From positions 10,798,752 through 10,862,751 of the forward strand of contig NC_092642.1 of the NCBI RefSeq assembly GCF_039555335.1: a DNA stretch of 64,000 bases. The letters are read 5' to 3'. A program made the position numbers and the translations under genes. This document shows, one piece after another, positions 1 through 10,500 of this stretch. A model generated the notes under the pieces. The model worked only from the letters and a program-made list of their open reading frames with translations. It was not told where the DNA came from and did no database searches. This stretch comes from Amphiura filiformis. Lineage: Eukaryota; Echinodermata; Ophiuroidea; Amphilepidida; Amphiuridae. Numbering within the stretch: the stretch's first letter is position 1; each line of letters opens with the position of its first letter.

Positions 1-430
1 TATATTTATTAATTGATGTAGTTAATTACCGGTAAATAAGTGATGTCATCTGAGGTCAAAGGTCATCCAATAGGTCATCCAGGGTCAAAGGTCATAAGGG
101 GTCAATGGGGTGAAACAGTACACTATCAGCTGGATTGAGCTTATTAACTTGGTAAAATAAATCTGAGGAATCAGGCTATGATAAATAAAAGTCCCCAGGA
201 TTAGACCTATACCACTTTATGCTGGTGATTGTATTAGGCTATATTAACCCTTTAACTGAAGAAAGAAATGGTCAGTTAAATAAATAAATAAATTCATTAA
301 TGCATACGGCCATACGGGTATACCTCTAGTTTCTGATAATATTTCTAAAAGTTTTCACCCAAACTATGTAAAAGTATACATTTTTATAAAGCATATATTG
401 TCAGGATTGCAAATCTGTAAAGCTTGGGTG

Positions 431-830
431 GATATACAGGGTGTGCCAAAAAAATATACAGGGTGATTCCACTCAAAAATACCTAAAAAATTACATTTCT
501 TTACCACTCCAATATACATAGTATATTAAATTGGAAAATGAACTTGATATTTGGAATGTACACAATTAGTCCTTTCATAAAATATATAGTTTGCACTATA
601 TTTGTTAAGCCCATTGTGTTATACAGGGTGTGAAAAAAGTTGTATTTTAAATTGCTTAATTTAATGTAACATTTCCCTAAAGTGCCATTAATTGAAAGCA
701 AATACACTTTAAATTTGGAATATGTATTCAAAATAGTTTAAAGAATTGCTATAATATCACATTTAAATATCTAATTCCCATAGGGTGTTCCAAAAATCAA
801 TATACAGTGAATAATTTGTCACAATGGTAC
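431..830 (+). repeat. Scattered ATACAGGGTG repeats
   Basis: ATACAGGGTG or close variants occur at least four times with AT-rich spacers and CCAAAAA tails, a decayed repeat. No gene. Confidence 0.5.
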
Positions 831-2253
831 ATGTAGGTCTACATGTAGGCATATACATGCACAATAAACCTACATCAATAAACTAACAATAACTAGAGAT
901 CAATATGTCATCAGATTAAATCCTTTTGACTGTAATAATCTCCTTTGAGAAGATTTAAAACAATTTAAAACCAAAAGATCTATTTATGACATTTAATTAA
1001 ATTTATTTTCATTCCTTTTTTCATGCATGCAAAATTTAAAGCCCACTGTATTGCATGACACACATTCCACTGCATTAATTGAACTTTAGCCCATTAAATC
1101 CTTAATTATTAAATTTATTAAGATTACCTAGAGGCAATTATAATTATAGAAAGTTAAAAAGTCAGATTAACATTATGTTTTACTTCTACTACTACTAGGC
1201 AACAAAGTGAACAAATTTTATTAATGAACACCAACTTCCCATTGGAATTACACAGAGCTCCTCCTCTACCGGCTCCTCCTCTACCGGCTCCACCCCTGAC
1301 TAATTAACTTAATTAAGCAGTTGTAATTAATTAATTACATTTGTTCAACTGTATTTGTTATTTTTTCATTAAATTAATAATTTATCTTCAAAATAAGACC
1401 AAAACCATCTCTTCATGATGGATTCTAGCCAAAATATAGGAATAAGAAGATAACAATTTTTGGAAAATGTGACAGCTCCACCTTTTTTGGGTGCCCACCT
1501 CAAAAAACATGACCCTATACTTTAAGCTATGAGGTTGATATAATATTTAGTTAAGTTTATACATAAAAAGTCTTGCAACAGCATATAATTCATAAATTCA
1601 ACTACTCAAAGTGTTATTAAACTGGTTTCAAAAGTGTATTCCAAATGTTGGTAGACCTTGTGTAAGACAAAAATCGTCAGACACAAAACGGACATTTTTG
1701 ACCTTTAAAAGGGCATAACTTCCCTATACTTTGTCGTATTGGGGTACTTATTGCATCATTGGCTTTCTTTTTCAATGCTCTTTCCAGTGATACCAAATTT
1801 GTGGGGGTTGGTAAGAAAAATCCAAAATCCACCAAACTCGCTAATTATTCATTATTCATTATTTTTCTGCCTTTCATTATATGACCAACATGCATGTAAA
1901 ATGTGTTGTTATTTGCCACTCGCGCTCACTCACATGAAGATGGATGTTAACTTTAGCCCAAATGAGATTCAAAAGTATACTATAAGAGTCTGCAAGGTTG
2001 ACAGCAAAATGTATGTTTTGATTTTGATTTTTCCAAAAAAATAAATGGATATTCATCAATTTTGTTGCAAATATAACCAGTTTTTGTCGGTATTTTTTTG
2101 AAAATTATATAATGAATTCAAGTGAGGGTCAGAAAATGAAGTGTCAGAAGTGAGGGGCGGGTGACGGGAAACTCAAAATCGACTTTCCTTGGCCTTATAT
2201 ATAAGCTGTTGACTCAAAATTTTGCGCACGCTGCGCGCGCATGCATTTTAGCC
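831..2253. other. No gene seen
   Basis: AT-rich sequence with short frames only. Apart from the 15-bp repeat near 1258 nothing is recognised. Confidence 0.6.
1258..1293 (+). repeat. 15-bp tandem repeat CTCCTCCTCTACCGG
   Basis: Two full copies and a partial third, in otherwise AT-rich DNA. Confidence 0.75.
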
Positions 2254-2709
2254 CAGGGGTAGTGCAATAATTATGTGTACCCCTGGGGTGGTGAATTAAA
2301 GGGGGCAAAGATTTTTTGGCAGGCCAAAAGGGGGGGGCAAGCATTTTTTGGCAGGTCAAAAGGGGGTCAAGCGATTTTTGGCAGGTCGAAGGGGGCAAGC
2401 AAATTTTGGGTACCATTTTATATTACGCCCTAAAAAGGTGTAGGAAAACGTTAGGAACACGTTCAAATATGCAAAATTTCCTGTTCGCTGCGCTCACATT
2501 ATATGATACTAGACATTTTAAGGTTTTAAAGTCGGTTTCCCAAAATCTTGCATGTGTAAGGGGGGGGGCAAAGATTTTTTGGCACATCAAAAGGGAGGGG
2601 CAAAAGTTTTTGGCTTATCAAAGGGGGGGGGGGAAGCGATTTTTGGCAGACCATTTTGAGAATTCACCACCCGGGGTAGGCCTACACATAATTATTGCAC
2701 CACCCCCCA
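2254..2709. mobile_element. MITE related to 6452-6869
   Basis: Inverted ends share the GTGCAATAATTATGTGTA core, and both arms read on to GGTGGTGAATT. The interior has the same GGGGCAAGCGATTTTTGGCA style as the 6452 copy. The exact terminus and duplication are unclear. The open frames across it are by-products of the G-rich repeat. Confidence 0.6.
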
Positions 2710-3740
2710 CGATGGGGAGACATAAAAAATTTACTCCAGTCTCCGACATATTCATCATAACCCCCCTTCCTATGAAAATGGCATCCCCTAACACCGTCCC
2801 CGGGTAATACTACGGCATGTTGGATTTCGCAGTTGCAGATTCAAATAAGTGCGTCTGTAAATCAACAAGTTAAACCTGAAAGAGGAGAGAAATGTAACGG
2901 ATCCGGCATAGTCCCACCTTATGACACATGACCTCATGCGTTTGAATGGGAAGTGTTTTGTGCACTTTCTATGCTTAATGGAGCACATGATTTTTCAATA
3001 TTTTGACAAGTCTCGGGTAAAAAAATTTTCATTTTCAGCATGTTGTGCAGAATTTGGGGGTAGCTTGACAGCAGTGATCACAGCACATCTCAAATAACTC
3101 AATACATGCACAATGTGTGGACCAAAATATTTGTGTACATAATGTTAGGTCTGTATCAAATTGATATTTTGTACAATTTGTACAGCTATCGAATCTACCC
3201 TATCACGATCAAACATACCTGTATGTAAAAAGTGTCCATAAACACTGGACATCGCCAATATATTTATGACAAACCGTGTCCAGAACACGAAAAGGGTCCA
3301 GCTCTCACACTTGCTCTCTCGGCTACAACAATGATGTTTGTTATGACGCGGATATGACCTGACCACAGAGGTCTGTGACCTGACCTTGTCAGACCGATTC
3401 GCAATTAACCGAGTTACATTGGGTGACAAAGATTTGTGAAATTGTAGCGTTGCACAAACAGCTTGTATAGCTACACTTCTAGTCCAGTCGTTTTTAAAAA
3501 ATGGTACAGAAAATCAATATGTATTGTATATAATTATCTTATTCCAGACAAATCCTGTCATAATTTCTTGAGATTAACAAAACAGTACCCCTCTTTGCGA
3601 AATAAAACAACTAAATGGCCGGCAAACACACTCGTTGGATGGCGAGTGCAGCGCTCTCGCAGTCGCAGGGGCAATTTCTTTTTCCCTACATCATTTTTAT
3701 CTGGCAACACTGACAAAATCGTGCACAACGTGTACAGATC
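2710..3740. other. No gene seen
   Basis: Includes a decayed piece related to the 13162 fold-back (about 2815-2860). Open frames here are short and have no recognisable composition or motif. Confidence 0.5.
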
Positions 3741-3746
3741 TGACAA

Positions 3747-3787
3747 TTTTCCACAATGCAGTGCGCATTTCCCACAATGCCGTGCGC
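3747..3787 (+). promoter_or_regulatory. Tandem ZNF143/Staf-like sites, probable RAD18 promoter
   Basis: Two near-identical motifs, TTTTCCACAATGCAGTGCGC and TTTCCCACAATGCCGTGCGC, lie 21 bp apart (about two helical turns). The second fits the ZNF143/Staf consensus (CCCA-N-MATGC...GCR) with about one mismatch. The surrounding 3.6-3.9 kb region is locally richer in CpG than its flanks and sits 0.7 kb before the first readable RAD18 exon. The transcription start and initiating ATG are not identified. Confidence 0.5.
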
Positions 3788-4193
3788 ACCGTGGGTGTGA
3801 GTGAGTCTCACGCATGCAGCCACTTTCTCATGGTCTCATGTCAAGGTAGTATAATCTCATGCCAAGGTAGTAAATCTCGCGCCAAGACTGAGCTGCCAAA
3901 TTAGCAAAATGTCATGCATTATAAAAATAAATTGTTGTTCCTACCCCCTTTTTTTACTGCCTTGGCATAAGAGAAAGTCAAAGTGCTTGATGTGTAAGTC
4001 TCATGCTCAGAAGCCGCAGATGCTCAATGCACGGGAGTTGGCAGCCCTGATTCAGGTGGACTCGTTTCGTATATGCTTGGCGAAGGTGACCCACCGGAGG
4101 GATCTCAAATTTCTCTTTATCTTACCTTTTGTATATAATTATAAGTGCATTAAAGTGGGAGGTGGTCAATTCTGGAGATGTTATTAACATAGG

Positions 4194-4335
4194 AACATCT
4201 TGAGAGTTATCACATTATCACATCAGATTGACTATTCAAAAATGAAAAAGTGATACAGACGGGTAACATCTTGAGAGTTATCACATTATCACATCAGATT
4301 GACTATTCAAAAATGAAAAAGTGATACAGACGGGT
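4194..4335 (+). repeat. 71-bp tandem duplication
   Basis: Two identical copies of a unit starting AACATCTTGAGAGTTATCAC, just upstream of the first readable RAD18 exon. Identity implies a recent duplication or an assembly effect. Confidence 0.92.
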
Positions 4336-4463
4336 AACTTGGAATCCATTGCATCAGTCTACATGTAATGTACACAGGTCTGGCAGATGGTAAAAAAAAA
4401 TTTAAGTAAAATGGTAAAATTGTTATCAGCACAATTGATGTGTCCAATTTTATTGCTTTTCAG

Positions 4464-4545
4464 ACTATAGATAATTTACTACGATGCTCCATTTGTTATG
4501 AATTCTTGAAGACTGCCATGATTCTGCCAGGGTGCTCACATAACT
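4464..4545 (+). CDS. RAD18: RAD18 exon: first half of RING finger
   Basis: It reads TIDNLLRCSICYEF...GCSHN and supplies the first four RING zinc ligands (C8, C11, C24, H26). The acceptor is a pyrimidine tract ending TTTTCAG and the donor is GTAAGT. The exon ends in phase 1; the split codon completes Phe in the next exon, where human RAD18 has Tyr. Confidence 0.93.
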
Positions 4546-7500
4546 GTAAGTATGGTATCTGATTCCTGCCAAGGGAGGGGTGGCCCGGCTGGCCTGGGTC
4601 TGCGCAGTAATAGTAGATAACATTTCAAGAAAAAAGATGTTAGGATTTGGTAACTATCCAATTATGGGATGTTACCAATATTTCATTTTACTGAGGGATA
4701 GATCTTCCAAATAAACTATAACTTCAGGCTTCATGGTTTTTTTTATACCTGCAGAAAGCTATACTTACCTAACCTTACTATGAAAGACTCCATAGGTTTT
4801 GATCCAAATATGGCAAAATTCACACAGAATATTGAGAAATGAACAAGTTTAATATATTTGGTTGAAATCGGTAATAGCCAGAATAACAAAGTTATTATGC
4901 AGGGAGTAAAACATTTTGTCTGCAAGGGTTGTTTTGAACACATTCTATCAAAGGTAGCCTTTGTGTATCCTTTTTAGCTCCCTAGCATTAGCCATAAAAG
5001 TGGATTTAAGCCTATTGCATATCCTTCTGTTTGGGTATGTCTCTGTTCCATATTGGTTATGTGTTTCATTTGTCGTGATATTTTGTCACACATTCATCCT
5101 ATAGTGGTATAAAATTGGATCAATTGAGCCCATATTTATTGGTCGAGCTATGAGTTTTAAAATATTGGACGAGACGTAGTCGAGTCCAGTAAATATTGGG
5201 TGTAAAGCATCCAATTTTATCATTATTATGTGTTGGATCCAATATTTTCACACACTTGGATTCATCAAAACATAATAATGAACGAAACTTTGTGTAAGTT
5301 GACTTGAATATGCTTCACACAATTTAAAGGCCTTTTCAAGGTCATCGTGGGTCTCCTGAGGTCAAATTACTAAAATTGTTAGATATAAACACGAAAAACA
5401 GGAATCATTAGTTGAAATCAACTTGACTGCAATCAAAGAAGATTCCTGTTAAAAGTGTTTATAGCGCTACAGTGCTTTAGGAATCATTGGTGTTGTATTT
5501 CCCTCTGACATTACGCCCCTGATTACGCGGAAGTCACAGCGCGTGACGCACCTCTTCAGTCAAGCGTCAACGCGGTGATCTTAGCAACAAGGCACTCCTC
5601 CGTACCCACAAGATGGCGGTGTTGACGTCACAATGACTACCTCTATTGCCAAATATTTTACAGCATGTTGCCCTTATCCGCCTTATATTTTGATCCTAGG
5701 CTCCCCACCCCCACACACACACACCTTCTTGCAGCTTTGAATCATCTTGTTAGACATTTAATTTGTTTTTGTTTTTATGTCTTAGTTTGCTCTCTCTGTA
5801 TTCGACGATACTTATCACATGAAAGCAAGTGCCCAACATGCAAGAAACCAACTTCAGTACCAGAACTGAAAAACAACAGGGTACTAGATGAATTATCCAA
5901 GAACTTTGTAGCTGTCAGGTAAATAATTCTAATAACTTTCTGTCCAAATTCTTTGTTCATGAACATAAGCATAAAGTATGTTTAAGCTTCCCTACGTTCC
6001 CTTCAGTCTTTACAGTTCTTATTCAATTTTCATTCAAGATGTGACAAATATACTTAGGAAAAATGCAGAGTGGCTGCTTTTATACTACCTATATATTAGT
6101 TACGTTTAGGTGAAATTCAAGATTGAAAGTGACAAAAACTTCTACTTTTGGCAAGTGACTCTACAAATGACTGAATGTATTGTATTAGTTTCTTAAGTCA
6201 GGGATCTTTTGCGGATCTTTGTTGATATTACTTGACGCTGCACTCTGGATGAGCAAATGGAACCTTTGCCCAAGTTTTTTTTTTTTTTGCTCTGAAAGAC
6301 TTGAAAAAGAGCACTTTCTATTTTCGATTACCATATTTTATAAATTGGTTCTTTGAGGCTGACTTTGTCTTATGATGACAATTTTTTTCTATTCTCTTGT
6401 AATTTCATCCAGGTATAATGAAAATGCATCAGAAGAGTCTACCTCCGCTAAGGGGCTGTGCAATAATTATGAGCCCTGGGGGAGGGTAAAATTGGGTGGG
6501 GGAAAGAAATTTTTGGCGAGCGAAAGGGGGGGCAAGCAATTTTTGGCAAGTCGAGAGGGGGCAAGCGATTTTTGGCGCGTATTCACGGGCGCCTTTTTAA
6601 TAAAACGCTCTAAAAGGCTTAGGAAAGCAGTGCGGAAACGCTTAAAGATGCAAATTTTCCTGCTCGCTGCGCTCGCAACATATATCTAGACCATTTAAAG
6701 TTTGGAATTTGGGATCCCAAAATTTGGCATGTTCAAGGGGGGCAAAGAATTGTTGGCGGGCCGAGAGGAGGGGGGGCAAGCGATTTTTGGCGGGCCGAGA
6801 GGGGGGGCAAGCAATTTTGGTGAGCCGTTCGAAATTTTACCCCGGGGGCTGATAATTATTGCACAGCCCTAAAACATTTTAACAATGATAGCTTATGGTA
6901 GATTATCCTAATCCTCTCATAATTAAATAAATTCTTATTTGCAGACCTCATATACTTAAGTTATGTCTAGAGAATGATGCCATTAATTCACCCAAGCCAC
7001 AGAACAGCACATCACTAGCAACACCCAGCACATCACTAGCAACAACTAGCACATCGGAAACAACACCAAGGAGAAGTAGTAGGAGTAATAAAAGGCAGGC
7101 CTCTTATGAATCTCAGGTAAAGAAAAAGCACCACATTTGAGGTAATTTACCGAGGTCATTATTGGGACATTGTATATTCACAATCTATGTTTAGTTATTG
7201 GCTCTGAGCGAAGCTAAAAGGGCCTATGTGATCCAAACAATTAGAGAGCCAATTCGGGCGTTGGTTTTTATGCTAAGGATGTTTGTCTGTTTGATATTTG
7301 GTCTTGAAATTTGTTTCTAAATTTTGCTTATTTATTTTTTAATCGATTGCACTCCATGTGGATTTCTAATAATGTCGATAAAATATGATTTTTTGGTAAA
7401 AAAGCCACGATGAACGAGTTGTTTTGTGGTACCCCGTGTGTGCTAGAGATTATTTTGGTCTATATAATTTAAGTTGCGTGAAAGTGACGGAAACCAACGG

Positions 7501-10500
7501 AGGGTAATTTCTTAAGATTCAGTTCAGATTCAGAAGTTATTTACTATTTCATAACTTTTCTTAACTATTTCTTTACAATTTAAATAAAGAAATAGTTGAG
7601 GAATGTCAAAAAATGGTCAAGAACATGTCTGAATCTTGAATAAATCTGAACTAATGAATCGGGTAAATGAATTTCCTAGTGGACTATTTTTCCTTGCGCA
7701 AGTGCACATATTTTTGTGACCTCAATTTTTGTGCAAAAACACAGACCGAAAGTCATGAAAAATGTTTGTATTTCATCACACTCATTGTAGTTTTGTTAGC
7801 ATATAGTTTTAAAAAGTCAATTTAATCATATTGTGAACATGATTCTGAGGGAAAATAATATTTTCAATGAGATTTTACTTTACCACACGTCGCAATATTG
7901 AACATTTCCGTATTTTTCCATAGCAAAAACAGTCTAAATAAATCATGTTCCACTTTGCACAACAATTTTATACTTCAGAATATCAAAGATTGATATGTTT
8001 TCTCTTGAAAAACAACATGGTTTTTAGGCCAGGACTTCTTAAGAAATTCAAGACCAAGGTTTATTTGATCGATGTTACGTCGATGGTCCCGATCTCGCCA
8101 TGATTTTGGACTGCAGCTTGCTTGTTTTATGTTTACAATCAGGAGGTCATGACCTATGGCGTATTGATCGATTCTGATCTGTTCTGATTGGATGGTCTCA
8201 AGGTCGTCACAGTTATGATAAGGATAATGAACTGAGTGCAATGCATTCGTCAAGATAATCGCACGCGCCGTGGAGTTATTGCATTTAGCTTGAGAGCCGA
8301 TAGGCTCGAAAGCTAAATGCAATAACTCCATGGCAAGTGCAATTATCTTGACGAATGCATTTGCACGAGTACATTATCCGTCATACACTTTGAGTGTAGG
8401 CCTATTAAAACAATAGGCAATATTAATTGCTGCATTCATTATATTAGTTTTAATATTAGGAAAATATCTTACATTTTAAAAACACCGTCAGGACATTGAC
8501 CAGCTACGTAGCATTTAACTGGTAAAGAAAATCAATCCCTGTAATCAATGGTATCGATTGCGCCATACGTCATACTAAAGCTAGCTTCAGACTCCGTGTA
8601 TTGTACGTACAATATTGTATGCAACATATCTACGTTATTTAATCTATTGCCATTCTATTTCCAGTAATGTTTAAGTTCTAACGAATGTTTGATGACGAAA
8701 AAATCGATAATATGTTACATGTAATATCTAGTAGAAATATATTATCGATTTTACGTCATCAAACATTCGTTAGAACTTAAACATTACTGGAAATAGAATG
8801 GCAATAGATTAAACAACGTAGATATGTTGCATACAATATTGTACGTACAATAAAAAGTCTGAATACTGCTTTAGGTAACTTATTCACGCATGGTTTAATT
8901 GACTTGACTTTATGTTGTGATCATTTAATATTGTGGTTACGAACACAGAGAGCACTGAACCAGTTGGAAACGATCGATTTAGATGTCAGACTAGTACTAC
9001 GGTGAATATCAACTGGACTTTATAGCTCTATAATAATTTGAACTACTTATATTAAAACACACGACATTGGGATTTAACAATTTGTTCAGTATTATCATAG
9101 GCCTTCAAACACATGTGTTTGAAGGCCTATGGTATTATAAAGCATGATCATGATATTATGCGCTAGAGTGTGTTCCCGGGCCCGGCTATGTTATTTTAGA
9201 TATAGGCCTACATGTACTTCATTTGTAAAATGCTGAATATTTTGCAATGGTGTCATCTTGTATAATTATGATCCACCTGTTTTTGGCCCTTTTTAATTAA
9301 TAGAAGCTCGATTATTCTCATTTGATGTTTGATTTATTTGAGGTCATTAATCATAATTTATGACAATGATATTTGCAAGGGTGCAACTCTACTAGTCTTA
9401 TTACAAGACTGCCCTATCCCAACCCTAAACCCTAATCCTAAACTCCGTAAATGAGGACTGGACTCAAGTCTAGCGAGTTGCACCTTATTCGTAATTGTAC
9501 ACTATTATAGAACACCGTTTGTAACTATACCATTTTAACACCACAGAATGTATATTTGTACTTTTTTGTTGGTATATATATCGAACAGACAATTATATAG
9601 TTATGTGATCTCTGTGTCTAAAGCGCCACCTAACTCTACTTTATGGTTATGTGAAAGTAGTATTTCTAGTATTTGAGCGTGCACGTATTATCTAGAATCT
9701 ATTGTTTAGCGTGCAGGTTTTAGATAATGCATTGTTTAGCGTGCAGGTTTATATAATTTGGGCTGTGAAGGGTAGTTCGCGAAAATAATGCACGGGAGAA
9801 TAATACATAACGATGAATAGAAACGGGCACTAGAAGTGTATGAATGAATAATTCACAAGGTCATAAGGGGGGGGTGGCAGTAATAGAAAAGGTCAAAATA
9901 ATGTTGGATAATGAACATAATAATGTATAATAATAATAATAATTGAATTCAAATGTGACTGAAATTAGTGGTTTCAGAAATCATTGATTGCAAGTTGCAA
10001 AGTTTCATCTTTTACTATAGGCCTAGGCTGTGCAATATTAATTATGAGCTAAATTTTGAGAGAAATCAAAAGGAATGGCAAGCGATCAATGACAGCAGGG
10101 GGTGGGGAAATCCCTTTTTTTAGTATTCCCTAATCAGAAAAAAGTTACAAAGATCAATTATTTGACCCGATGGCTGCTTTCGGAAACTAATAACAACTAG
10201 TAGGCCTATGGGAATGAAATTTGGTAGGTACAGTCAACATTTATAGCCAAATTTTGGGAAGGTCATTTTGGGGTCGCCAGAGGTCATCTGAGGTCAAATT
10301 AGTAAAAACTACTGGATGGGCGTGAAACTTGGTGGATACAGTCAACATTGGAGTCAAATTTTTGGAAGGTCATTTCGGGGTCATCTGAGGTCAAATTAGT
10401 AAAAACTGTCATATGGACATGAAACTTAGAAGGCACAGTCAACATTTATAGCCAAATTTTGGGAAAGGGGTACAAGCAGGAGGTCATGACCTTTTGGCGT

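Noticed and set aside
2316..2807. 163-residue open frame as a gene
   Set aside because: It runs through the G-rich interior of a MITE and repeats GGxxFWQ-type words; no splice or domain support.
4023..4082. RAD18 first coding exon (MLNARELAALIQ before a GTGGAC donor)
   Set aside because: The phase would fit but the donor is poor and the sequence does not resemble known RAD18 N-termini; start left unresolved.
6413..6451. Extra RAD18 exon after TTTCATCCAG
   Set aside because: There is no donor before the MITE, and the flanking exons already join in frame through AVRPHILKL, matching the homologue.
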